Shown piece by piece: positions 1-7,495 of a stretch of 12,791 bases of DNA. A program made the translations under genes and the position numbers. Numbering within the stretch: position 1 is the stretch's first letter; each line of letters starts with the position of its first letter. The stretch lies in the NCBI GenBank assembly GCA_964393335.1, contig CAYMTN010000161.1:1-12791 (forward strand). The letters are read 5' to 3'. The notes beneath the pieces were generated by a model that saw only the letters and a list, made by a program, of their open reading frames with translations, was not told the DNA's origin and made no database searches. Source of the DNA: CAYMTN01 sp964393335 (GTDB lineage: Bacteria; Chloroflexota; Anaerolineae; Aggregatilineales; Aggregatilineaceae).

Positions 1-73
1 TGCTGCCGACTACGTCATACCCGGTACCGGGGCCGCCGCGCAGGTTGGCGTTGGCATTGGTCGTGGCGGTGCA
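1..73 (-). other. Start of a bacterial SH3 (SH3b) domain at the truncated C-terminal end of the protease
   Basis: The last visible residues read CTATTNANANLRGGPGTGY followed by DVVGS. The core N-[LV]-R-x-G-P-G-T-x-Y-x-V-[VI]-G is the standard opening of SH3b (SH3_3) domains, which bind cell-wall peptides or other surface ligands in secreted bacterial proteins. The domain is cut after about 25 residues by the window edge. It is preceded by an acidic, Pro/Thr-rich linker (about 74-150). Anchoring of the protease to a cell wall or surface polymer is an inference. Confidence 0.8.
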
Positions 74-3000
74 TCGATCCGCCGGTTCGCCGGAGACGGT
101 TTCGTCGGTGGTCTCCGGCGGACCATTGGCATCTGGCTCAACCGTGTCCGCCTCGCCCTGTGCAGACGAGAAGTCAACGTCGATCTCCGGGTAAACGTCC
201 TTCGCTTCCTCGTCTGTTGAGAAATTGATGGCACCGATCCGCCAATGAATCGTTTCCGGCGTAACCATAACAGGTCCCGGCAGCCCCGACACAGCCTGGA
301 ATAACAGCAGCACCGGAATGTTGATGTCGATTGTCGTGCGATCATCGCTGAGGCGAACGTCGATAGGCACCCTGGTCAATGAGGAATTGGCCGCTCCATT
401 ACCGCCCGCGATGATATCAGCACCACCGCTTACCTGCTCCAAAGAGCCTTTGTCGTCTAGCTGCAAGACCACGAGCGCATCTGCGCCGAGACCGCTGTAC
501 ATCTGCGGGATGTCTGCCGCCTGAAATCCGGTCCCCGAATCGCCGTCCAGGTCCAGTTGCAGATACCAGGCCAGGTCAGCCACTTGGTTGGTGCTGGCAA
601 CCGGCTGTACCATCTGTACCTGGAAATGCAGCATGCTGCGCTCGGATGGGATTCCGCGCAGGGCATCGGTAAAGGATGTGACGTCGTTGGTGACTGTCCC
701 GTCACCATCAATCCGCACGTGCAGCGCGGCACCGAAATCGCCTGTTTTGGTGTATTCGGCGGATGTGTTCGCGGACAGGTGCAGCGTGCCTTCGAGCAGA
801 TACACGTCAATCACACGCGTAGCCGCGTCGAAATACACGGTGCCGGTTGCGCGACTGAGACTGAGCCAGCTTGTAGGTAGTTCGATGAACAGGGTCGGCA
901 GGTAGCTGAAGGGCGTATTCCAGAAGTAGGCGGACAGCGTATCGTTGGTCTGGATGGCCAGATCGCTGTCCGGCCCCATGAACTCGCAGGACCACCCGCC
1001 CCCGCTCCACCACGCGCCGGAGCCGTACCGCTGGTAAAAAGACACTTCCCCGAAGCCCTGGAAGCTGGCTCCCCAGCCGAAACTATCCCCGCTCATGAAG
1101 TCGCCAGGGCCAACCATGTCATCCCCGATTCCAATCCAGGGATCATCGCCGCCAGTCCACGCCAACCCGGTGGGTGGAATTTCCAGCCCGCCGTAAAAAA
1201 GCTGGGCGTTGGTGAGATCGGCCAGCGCGGCGTCCGGGCTGGTAGCCGGTCCATCGAGGTTGTAAGTCTGCACATCACCGATGGGATCGTTGCCCGGGCT
1301 GGATCGAATCTCACAGGCATCGCCGGTACCGTCGCCATTACTGTCGGCCTGGTCAGGGTTGGGTGTGTCCGGGCAGTTATCGACCGCATCGAATACACCA
1401 TCCTGGTCGCTGTCATGGGCGGCCAGGGCTTCACAGGCATCACCCACCCCGTTTTCGTCGGTATCCTGTTGATCTGGGTTGAATAGCAGCGGGCAGTTGT
1501 CGACAGGATTCGGCATCTCGTCCCGGTCGCTATCCCGATCGTCAAAGGGATCACACACATCCCCGCGCCCGTCGTCATCCCGGTCGGCCTGGTCCGGGTT
1601 GTAATTGGCGATGCAGTTATCGGTCGGGTTCAAAATACCATCGCCGTCCCAGTCCGGATCAGATGTATGCCCAATCGGGGCGAAGAAGTGTTCAGTGGTC
1701 AGCCCGACCGCGCCCGACACTTCATCCCGTGCCACATTTCCCGCGAAATCTTCCGCCTGAACGACGACGCTGTAACGGCCAAAGGGCGCGTTTCGCCAAT
1801 CCAGCATAAACGGCCAAAAGCTGAGGGCAAACTGCTGGTTGGCAGGCACCTGGTAGGCCGCGCCATTCGATCCTAACTCAATCCAACTGGGCTGAAAGAT
1901 GTCGCCGGGCTGGAACGCGTATTCAAACGGCATGAGCGATCCGGCGGTTTCGCGCAGCCCCCATAAACTGGTAGATTCGTTTGTGTTCAGGTCAAAAACC
2001 ACCTGCGCCGCGAAGGGATCACCGTCTTGGGGGTAAACTGTGCCGTTGACGATTCCATGTTGGAGGCTGCGCGGATCGCGCTGCAACAATACCGGCACCT
2101 GATTGATCCGGCTGCCGACCCAGGCGACCTGACCCGGCCAGGTTACGGTCTGCNNNNNNNNNNACCGGATGCGTCAACATCCAGCGGGATGCTTTCCACA
2201 ACCATCGTGCGACCGGGGGCCACATCGTAGTTCACGTATACGTTGGCGCGATAGGTGGTCTGGCGCGAAAAGTCCAGTTCAAACGTAGCGCCAGCGGAGA
2301 CAGTAGACGTTATTTTCAGCAGCGTACTTTCAAGCGTGACCGTCTCGGCCCGCGAACTGGCTGCCGCGTAAAATGACTCAAGAAAACTCCGCCAGGAAGC
2401 AAGATCGCCGGGCGTTTCGGCAACATACCGGCTGGCGCGGTCGCTCTGGTAGTACAACACCCGGTTACGCGGGAAAAAAATCGACGTGCCCCGTTCGACC
2501 GGCTCTGCTTCATGACTCCGGTAGTAAACGATCATGTCGGTCCCAGCAGCATAAACGGCGTCAGCGCCCACGCCCAACGCCGTATCAGGGGCCAGCGTCG
2601 CCAGCAGATGCATGAATTGGAACAGATCGGCAGCGGCCCAGAAATCGACGAACTGCGGATCGTTGAACGCGCCAAATTGCACCGTCTGGCGGCGTGCCCG
2701 GCTGATGATGTCGAAGGCCGCATCAGGATCAGCCGCCACCGCGTCACGAACCTGCTGGAGCGCGCGGGCGGTAGGCGCGGACAGGCTCAGGTCGACGAGA
2801 CTGAGGTTAAAAATCGGGTAGCGCGTGACGACGTCGGTATAAAACGTGATGAAATTATCGATGATTGCTGTGCCAAACGCGGCCCCGTCCATCGATGGAT
2901 TCGTCGCGAGGGCATCGAGCGCCCCCAGGTAATCCCAGCCGTTGCCGGGGATGAGTTCCGCGCTGCTTACCGCGTAACGCCCATAAGGAGCAATCGCCGC

Positions 3001-3693
3001 ATAGACTTCGAACGACCCCATCAAACAGGCGTCAAAACCAATCAAGTCAAGCTGATCGACGCCGCTCGTCTTCGTGATCTCATCCAGCGCCTGGCCCAGT
3101 TCCGGCAGCGAGAGGTCATCCTTACCGGCGGAGTCGTCATTGGCAACGCCAAGCCACGAACCACCGTGGTCCCAGATCACGAGCGCGTAACGTTCCGCCG
3201 GGTAGGTGCCAATGGCCCACGTCGCAAAATCAACCAGGCTGGCCGGATCGCCGGTGTTGATCTCACCCAGATCGGCGATCTCCTCGGAACCAAGCTGCGC
3301 CAGGCTGGTATCACGCGTGACGAAGAACCGGCGGGCACCGGCCCAATCGCCGTTTGAGTTGTCGTATCGCTCGGAACGGTCGATCTGTACGACGACATTC
3401 ATATCGGTTGTGCTGCCCACAAACTCCATTTCGTTGAGATCAGCCAGGGCAAAACTCTCCAGGTCGTTATCGGCGGCCAGATACACCATGACAGTCCAGG
3501 CGGCGGTAGACTGCCGCGCCTGCTCACTGGCAACCGGGCTGCCGGAAACCCCAGACGCACGTTCAGCCAGCCAGGTTGTGTACGTCGTGTTTTGGGTCGC
3601 AGGCGGGAGAGCCGCCCTCGCAGGGGATAATGTCGGAAAGAGAGCCAGAATCAGCAGTACGGGGAACAACACACAGAAACGATGGTTTTCCAT
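1..3693 (-). CDS. Secreted clostripain-like (C11) cysteine protease with TSP3 repeats and SH3b domain, partial and gapped
   Basis: Probably an extracellular or wall-associated cysteine endopeptidase. The start ATG at 3691-3693 has GAGG 7 nt upstream. Residues 1-27 form a Sec signal peptide (hydrophobic core, then SPARA/A). Residues about 65-445 match the peptidase C11 family: WTVMVYLAADNDLE near 66, the catalytic His176 in WDHGGSW, and the catalytic Cys223 in GFDACLMGSFE. After about 510 codons the sequence enters the N run at 2154-2163. It resumes in a different frame (codons ending at positions 2, 5, 8 ... up to 2152) and then stays open for 717 codons to the left edge without a stop. That second part holds an unassigned beta-rich stretch, three TSP3 repeats (1311-1660), another unassigned beta-rich stretch, and the start of an SH3b domain (1-73). 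Total length is over 1,220 residues, far longer than a minimal C11 enzyme. The C-terminus lies outside the window. The protease call is firm; that both halves are one gene is inferred from strand, continuity and secreted-protein style. Confidence 0.85.
1311..1660 (-). repeat. Three thrombospondin type 3 (TSP3) calcium-binding repeats inside the protease
   Basis: The translated segment contains three tandem modules of about 35 residues. Each has an acidic D-x-D-x-D-G-like stretch, then DNC, then NPDQ, then D-x-D/N-x-x-G-x-GD-[AV]-C. Examples are DWDGDGILNPTDNC, DSDRDEMPNPVDNC and DSDQDGVFDAVDNC. This is the TSP3 pattern, in which aspartates coordinate calcium and the two cysteines per repeat can pair. 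Such arrays usually act as calcium-stiffened spacers in secreted proteins. The middle module has DRDEMP in place of DxDGxx and so may bind calcium less well. At the DNA level the modules are clearly related but diverged, so this is an old duplication. Confidence 0.9.
2154..2163. other. Assembly gap (10 N) that breaks the protease reading frame
   Basis: Ten unresolved bases. On the minus strand the upstream frame (codon at 2164-2166) and the long open downstream frame (first complete codon at 2150-2152) are separated by the ten N plus one base. They join in frame only if the true gap length is 2 modulo 3, so ten N cannot be the real length if this is one intact gene. Reading straight through the N run gives a TAA stop at 2143-2145, which is almost certainly artificial. 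A real frameshift or a tandem-repeat collapse at this site is the alternative. Confidence 0.95.
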
Positions 3694-3809
3694 AAGCGCC
3701 TCGCTTTACGCCTTCAATCGTCAACCCGTCAAAGGGTAGCTTCCTGAAGCAATTCCGGATCATGAATGTTGTATCAGCGGTGAAGGAGTACGGTGGATGC
3801 TCACGCGTA

Positions 3810-4097
3810 TCATATCATTGATGTTGCCTCTGGCACTACTGAGGCTGTCCACGCCGCAGCCCGTTCGACCGGCTGCGGCCCTGACCCGAAAAAGTGAGGC
3901 GCGGCCTCCATCAGAATCGCAAAGGACAGGCTGAGCGACGTCTCGATGATGACCGGTGGGAGAATGTTGGGCAGAATGTGGCGCACCAGAATCGCGGAGT
4001 CAGTGGCACCCAGCGCGCGTGCCGCCTGTACGTACTCCTCGTTTTTGACGGTGAGCACTTCTCCGCGTGCAATTCGCGCAAAAATCGGGATGTAGAT
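3810..4097 (-). pseudogene. Remnant of a peptide/nickel-type (DppC/OppC-like) ABC permease
   Basis: The minus-strand frame from 4097 down to about 3868 encodes IYIPIFARIARGEVL, then EEYVQAARALGA, then RHILPNILPPVI and FAILMEAA. This is the conserved cytoplasmic EAA loop region of DppC/OppC-type inner-membrane permeases. Intact members are roughly 280-300 residues; only about 75 recognisable residues remain. A stop codon (TGA, plus positions 4098-4100) lies exactly where the homology begins, so the N-terminal two thirds are missing. After FFGSGPQP (about 3868) the expected C-terminal sequence is lost and an unrelated tail runs to a stop at about 3810. No companion oligopeptide transporter genes are in the window. 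It is most likely a decayed fragment left by rearrangement; a local misassembly is the alternative. Confidence 0.8.
3853..3879. repeat. Perfect 9-bp inverted repeat with 9-nt loop
   Basis: GCCGCAGCC (3853-3861) is matched by its exact reverse complement GGCTGCGGC (3871-3879). It lies where recognisable permease sequence ends in the pseudogene. There is no T-tract on either side, so it is not a typical intrinsic terminator. It may mark the rearrangement end point or be a leftover hairpin. Confidence 0.5.
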
Positions 4098-4270
4098 TCA
4101 AAATCCTTGAGATTCCTACCCCCCCGTGAGCAGCAGGGTATTCTGGCTAAGTCCCAAGAAATAAGCGTGCAGGGGGCACAACCCGAATCCACCGGCAGCA
4201 GGATCAGCCAAACGGATACGGATCGTGAAGACAGAATGAGTATGAGAAGGAGCCAACCGACCGCCCCGCT
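4098..4270. other. Region without recognisable gene between permease remnant and iclR
   Basis: Neither strand gives a convincing protein here. The minus strand carries a short frame (LLILILSSRSVSVWLILLP and onwards) with no family I recognise. A C7 run lies near 4120. A hairpin-forming inverted repeat (ACCGCC 4260-4265 with GGCGGT 4279-4284, plus inner GCT/AGC pairs) spans the stop codon of the regulator gene. It lacks a following T-tract, so it is at best a weak or factor-dependent terminator for the regulator transcript. Confidence 0.4.
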
Positions 4271-5032
4271 TTAGCGCTGGCGGTTATTGACCGGTGAGGC
4301 CGCGCGAAGATCGCTCGATAGTTCTCTGGCCGCCTCCATCACGCGCTGGGCGAGGCGTGGAATACGATCGCTGGTCACGCGAACGGTTGGGCCTGAGATG
4401 CCAATGGCAGCAATGACCGCTCCCATATAGTCGTACACCGGCGCGGCGAGACAGCGCACACCAGCCTGGTGTTCCTCGTCATCGAGCGCATATCCTTGCG
4501 CCCGGATGTGTTCCAGGTGATCCAGCAGGGCATCGTGGTCTGTAATCGTGCGCGGGGTTTCGGCTTCCAGGCAAGCCGGAAACGGCAGGTCAGAAAATGC
4601 CAGCAGTGCCTTACCCACTGCTGTACAGTGCAGCGGGATCATACGTCCGATGCCGCCGACTACACGCAGCGAAGCTTCTGCTTCGACATCATCGATCATC
4701 AACGCCTTGCCCTCAGAATAAACCGCTGTATGGGCACATTCACCCGTCTGTTCGACCAGACGATACAGGTAGGGCTTCGCTTTTTCGCGGACAGGCATCC
4801 GGTTCAGGTAGTGCCAGCTCATCTGGCGGACACGCTTACCCAGGACATACCCGCGCGAGCCGGTATCGGGCTGCACGTAGTCGTATTTGACCAGTGTTTT
4901 GACCAGGCGGGAAACGCTGCTCTTGTCCAGATCGAGCGTGTTGGCGATTTCGGTGATCCCCAACGGACGATCCGCTCCGGCAATCAGGTCGAGAATCTGT
5001 AATCCGCGTGCCAGGGTTTGCATTTCGGCCAT
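4271..5032 (-). CDS. IclR-family transcriptional regulator, probable regulator of the inositol operon
   Basis: A 253-residue protein of normal IclR-family length (about 240-260). The N-terminal winged helix-turn-helix covers roughly residues 4-65: LQILDLIAG, then GITEIANTLDLDKSSVSRLV. The C-terminal effector-binding domain (about 75-245) shows the family hallmarks IPLHCTAVGKALLA near 132, GYALDDEEHQAGVRCLAAPV near 180, and AAIGISGP near 208. These proteins bind palindromic operators as dimers or tetramers and respond to small metabolites. It is transcribed divergently from the inositol operon across 237 bp that contain a 20-bp inverted repeat on the operon promoter, so local control of that operon is likely; its sign (repressor or activator) is inferred. 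The effector cannot be read from sequence. The start ATG at 5030-5032 has only a weak ribosome binding site; Met4 is an alternative. Confidence 0.9.
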   Translation of the reverse strand: MAEMQTLARGLQILDLIAGADRPLGITEIANTLDLDKSSVSRLVKTLVKYDYVQPDTGSRGYVLGKRVRQMSWHYLNRMPVREKAKPYLYRLVEQTGECAHTAVYSEGKALMIDDVEAEASLRVVGGIGRMIPLHCTAVGKALLAFSDLPFPACLEAETPRTITDHDALLDHLEHIRAQGYALDDEEHQAGVRCLAAPVYDYMGAVIAAIGISGPTVRVTSDRIPRLAQRVMEAARELSSDLRAASPVNNRQR

Positions 5033-5094
5033 CCGACTACTCAGTGTGCTGTTGCAAATAACACAACAAACCGGCCAAAGGACCGGGATAATTT

Positions 5095-5114
5095 CAATAT
5101 TGTTGACAATATTG
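5095..5114. promoter_or_regulatory. Candidate operator: 20-bp inverted repeat centred on the -35 box
   Basis: CAATATTGTTGACAATATTG consists of 9-bp arms (CAATATTGT and ACAATATTG, exact reverse complements) separated by TG. Each arm also contains the self-complementary octamer CAATATTG. The palindrome covers the whole TTGACA -35 hexamer of the operon promoter and lies between the divergent regulator and iolG. A protein bound here would block RNA polymerase. The IclR-family protein encoded next door is the natural candidate; binding is inferred. Confidence 0.65.
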
Positions 5115-5131
5115 CATGATCAGTGTACTAT
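5103..5131 (+). promoter_or_regulatory. Sigma-70-type promoter for the inositol operon
   Basis: A perfect TTGACA at 5103-5108 is followed by a 17-bp spacer and TACTAT (4 of 6 matches to the -10 consensus) at 5126-5131. Transcription would start near 5138, giving an untranslated leader of about 130 nt before iolG. The leader contains a direct repeat ACGAGTC at 5198-5204 and 5209-5215 (11-bp period) that could be a second regulator site. I saw no recognisable riboswitch fold in the leader. Confidence 0.65.
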
Positions 5132-5269
5132 GAACTTAGATCGTTGGCAAGGGCGTATCATCACTGAATATCCGTATTACTGTTAGTTTTGACGTGAACG
5201 AGTCTAGGACGAGTCACTGTAGTTTCAAGCCAGGGCATATAGATTTTTGACCGCTAAAGGAGTTTTTAT

Positions 5270-6283
5270 ATGATGCCAGTAGGCATCGGCGTGATCGGCT
5301 TGGGGCGTATGGGACAGGTGTATGCTTACCATACGGCACGGCAAATCGCAGGAGCTGCTCTCGTCGCCGTGAGCGATCCTGACCAGGATGCTCTGAACCG
5401 GTTCACCGCCCAGATAACCGGCGTCCAGGTCTACACCGATTACCACGATTTGCTGGTCAATCCCCACATCCAGGGCGTGATCATCGCCAGCCCTACCAGC
5501 ACTCACCCAGCCGTCGTGATCGCTGCCGCCCAGGCGGGTAAAGCCATCTTTTGCGAAAAACCGCTCGCGTTGACCCTCGCAGCAACCGATACCATCCTTG
5601 AAGCTGTTCAAAGCGCCGGGGTGCTGTTGCAGGTCGGGTTTATGCGCCGCTTCGATCGCGGTTATGTCGAGGCCAAGCGTAAGATCGATGCTGGCGTGAT
5701 CGGCCAACCGGTTGCGATCCGTTCGATTGGGCGCGATCCATACCGGACCAGCCTGGAATTTGCGAACCCGGCGATCAGCGGTGGGCTGATCGTCGATATG
5801 GGAATTCACGACTTCGACAGCATCCGCTGGTTGATGAACGACGAGATCGAGCGCGTGTACACCGAGGTCACGTCCCTGGTGTACCCGGAACTGCTTGAGG
5901 TCGGGGATGTCGACACAGCCATGATCACCCTGCGCTTTGAGCACGGTGGATTAGGCAATGTCGAAGTCAGCCGCACGGCCATTTACGGCTACGACATCCG
6001 CTGTGAAGTGATTGGTGCGCAAGGCACTATCGAGATTGGATATCTGCGGGAAACGCCGCTTTTGGTATTGACGAAAGACGGTGTAACCCACGACGTCGTC
6101 CCTCACTTCCCACAGCGGTTTGGCAACGCGTATACCACCCAGATCGAGCATTTTATAGACTGCTTGATCCACGACCACCCGCCAGCGGTCACGGCGGGTG
6201 ATGCCCGTGCCGCGCTGCAAGCCTGTCTGGCTGCGACTGTTTCCCAGCACGAAGGACGTATGGTTTATCTCAACGAAATATGA
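5270..6283 (+). CDS. iolG: Inositol 2-dehydrogenase
   Basis: NAD-dependent oxidation of myo-inositol to scyllo-inosose, the first step of inositol catabolism, in the cytoplasm. The 337-residue length is usual for the Gfo/Idh/MocA family. The N-terminal Rossmann fold shows GVIGLGRMG (G10, G12, G15) and an acidic residue after strand 2 (D36). The family EKP motif gives Lys97. The C-terminal substrate domain has GGLIVDMGIHDFD with Asp176 and His180. Lys97, Asp176 and His180 correspond to the catalytic Lys-Asp-His set described for Bacillus IolG. The stretch QVGFMRRFD near 121 is typical of the inositol dehydrogenase branch. The start is the first of two adjacent ATGs, with AAAGGAG (5256-5262) 7 nt upstream; the second ATG (5273) is also well placed. 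It is the first gene of the operon. Other cyclitol or sugar dehydrogenases share the fold, but iolB and iolD downstream settle the pathway. Confidence 0.9.
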   Translation: MMPVGIGVIGLGRMGQVYAYHTARQIAGAALVAVSDPDQDALNRFTAQITGVQVYTDYHDLLVNPHIQGVIIASPTSTHPAVVIAAAQAGKAIFCEKPLALTLAATDTILEAVQSAGVLLQVGFMRRFDRGYVEAKRKIDAGVIGQPVAIRSIGRDPYRTSLEFANPAISGGLIVDMGIHDFDSIRWLMNDEIERVYTEVTSLVYPELLEVGDVDTAMITLRFEHGGLGNVEVSRTAIYGYDIRCEVIGAQGTIEIGYLRETPLLVLTKDGVTHDVVPHFPQRFGNAYTTQIEHFIDCLIHDHPPAVTAGDARAALQACLAATVSQHEGRMVYLNEI

Positions 6284-6321
6284 GGGTCCATCAGCCTTAG
6301 CACCCGATCAACACAGGGATG

Positions 6322-6331
6322 AAAGGAGGTG
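6322..6331 (+). promoter_or_regulatory. Orphan full-length Shine-Dalgarno sequence and possible mini-ORF upstream of the binding-protein gene
   Basis: AAAGGAGGTG is a ten-base perfect complement to the 16S rRNA 3' tail, yet no start codon lies at a usable distance downstream. It sits directly after an ATG (6319-6321) that opens a 23-codon frame (MKGGGSPRN onwards) ending in TAG at 6388-6390. That stop codon overlaps the AGGAGG used by the next gene. This could be a ribosome-holding site, a translationally coupled leader peptide, or chance. The mini-ORF has no ribosome binding site of its own, so I do not call it a gene. Confidence 0.35.
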
Positions 6332-6399
6332 GTTCACCCAGGAATCCAGCCCGGAAGAATAAGACCATTTCGTCAATGCAAGATAATTAGGAGGTAAAC

Positions 6400-7359
6400 A
6401 TGAAACGCCTGATTAGTTTGTTGCTTGTCTTGATTGTGGTAGCCGCGATGGTCGGCACCGTGTCCGCCCAGGATAACATGCGCCCGTACCGGATCGTCGT
6501 TGTCACACACGGCCAGGCGTCGGACCAGTTCTGGTCAGTCGTGAAAAACGGCGTTGACCAGGCCGGAAAAGATATGCGCGTGACCGTTGAATACCAGGCA
6601 CCATCGACGTTTGACATGGTTGCGATGTCGCAGTTGATCGACGCGGTGGTCGCATCCAACCCGGACGGTCTGGTCGTCTCGATTCCCGATGCAGATGCGC
6701 TCGGCCCGTCGATCAAAGCCGCTACGGATGCGGGTATCCCGGTGATCTCGATCAACTCCGGCAGTGACGTGGCACAATCACTCGGCGTGATGGCCCATGT
6801 CGGGCAAACTGAATATGACGCGGGGTACGGCGGCGGCCAGCGGATGGCAGCAGCCGGCGCCAAACACGCCCTGTGTGTGAACCATGAAGTCGGCAATATC
6901 TCGCTGGACATCCGCTGCCAGGGTTTCACCGACGCCATGAGCGAAGCAGGCGGCAGCGTTGACGTTCTCGCCGTCGATCTGGCCGATCCGACCGACGCCG
7001 CCAACCGTGTCGGGGCTGCCCTGACGGCTGATGAGTCGATCGACTCAATCCTGACGTTAGGCCCCGGCGGCGCGCTGCCGACGCTTCAAGCGCTGACCGA
7101 CGAGGAACTGCTAGGCAAAGTGCTGCTGGCGACCTTCGATCTCTCGCCGGAAGTGCTGGAAGCAATCCGTGACGGCAATATGCTGTTTGCTATCGACCAG
7201 CAGCAGTACATGCAAGGCTACCTGCCGATTGTGTACCTGACGCTGTACCTGGACAACCTGAATACACCCGGCGCCTTCCTGATCCCAACCGGCCCCGGTT
7301 TTGTGACGCAGGATACGGCAGCCCAGGTCATCGAATACGCGGCACGCGGCACGCGCTAG
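6400..7359 (+). CDS. Periplasmic-type sugar (probably inositol) ABC transporter substrate-binding protein
   Basis: Captures the substrate outside the membrane and hands it to the permease encoded next. The protein has 319 residues, usual for type 1 periplasmic binding proteins (Peripla_BP_4, RbsB-like). Residues 1-23 are a Sec signal peptide with an A-x-A-type site (TVSA/QD); no lipobox cysteine follows, so it is not an obvious lipoprotein. The mature part shows the two-lobe pattern: RIVVVTHGQASDQFWSVVKNG at the start, LVVSIPDADA and IPVISINSGSD in lobe 1, and FAIDQQQYMQGYLPIVYL near 263 in the C-terminal region, a hallmark of this sugar-binding branch. AGGAGG (6389-6394) lies 5 nt before the ATG. 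It sits 116 nt after iolG, inside the operon, which points to myo-inositol or another cyclitol as ligand; this is inferred from context. Confidence 0.88.
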   Translation: MKRLISLLLVLIVVAAMVGTVSAQDNMRPYRIVVVTHGQASDQFWSVVKNGVDQAGKDMRVTVEYQAPSTFDMVAMSQLIDAVVASNPDGLVVSIPDADALGPSIKAATDAGIPVISINSGSDVAQSLGVMAHVGQTEYDAGYGGGQRMAAAGAKHALCVNHEVGNISLDIRCQGFTDAMSEAGGSVDVLAVDLADPTDAANRVGAALTADESIDSILTLGPGGALPTLQALTDEELLGKVLLATFDLSPEVLEAIRDGNMLFAIDQQQYMQGYLPIVYLTLYLDNLNTPGAFLIPTGPGFVTQDTAAQVIEYAARGTR

Positions 7360-7431
7360 CGGCTGGGGCATGAGCAGGCAGTTAAGTCCGCTTCTGCACA
7401 CGTGCCGGCCTTTATGAGAGTGATAGTCTCA

Positions 7432-7455
7432 GGGGCGCAGTGCCCACTGTGCCCC
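7432..7455 (+). terminator. Hairpin between binding-protein and permease genes (attenuator or mRNA-stabilising stem)
   Basis: GGGGC at 7432-7436 pairs with GCCCC at 7451-7455. A G-U pair and CAGT/ACTG follow, giving a 10-bp stem with a four-base GCCC loop. Downstream is ACTTGTTTA, only modestly T-rich, so full termination is unlikely. In ABC sugar operons a stem here often leaves more mRNA for the binding protein than for the membrane parts. A second, weaker stem (TGAGA 7415-7419 with TCTCA 7427-7431) lies just before it. Confidence 0.55.
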
Positions 7456-7495
7456 ACTTGTTTACACCCGATGAGTGATCAACGGAAGGCGGTCA

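Noticed and set aside
1281..1660. Regularly spaced repeated motifs on the plus strand that could suggest a CRISPR or satellite
   Set aside because: The periodicity is that of the TSP3 protein repeats read on the minus strand; the copies are diverged and have no spacer structure.
2512..3357. Long plus-strand open frame opposite the protease
   Set aside because: It is a shadow of the high-GC protease gene: no ribosome binding site, biased composition, and the minus strand carries clear catalytic motifs.
3719..3732. Tandem TTGACG hexamers (minus strand) upstream of the protease as a -35 element
   Set aside because: No -10 element with good match lies 16-18 bp downstream, so a promoter cannot be supported.
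3796..3936. Plus-strand short frame (MLTRIISLMLPLALL onwards) preceded by AAGGAG
   Set aside because: It has a fair ribosome binding site and a hydrophobic start, but it is only about 46 codons, overlaps the permease remnant on the other strand, and matches no family I know. A second plus frame (HIIDVASGTTEAV) looks protein-like by eye but is equally unsupported.
5071..5086. CCGG-flanked imperfect inverted repeat in the divergent intergenic region
   Set aside because: Arms are too short to separate from chance beside the much stronger 20-bp palindrome.
6316..6340. Minus-strand CACCTCCTTTC resembling the 3' end of 16S rRNA
   Set aside because: Only the 11 bases complementary to the Shine-Dalgarno match; the preceding rRNA sequence is absent, so it is not a 16S gene end.
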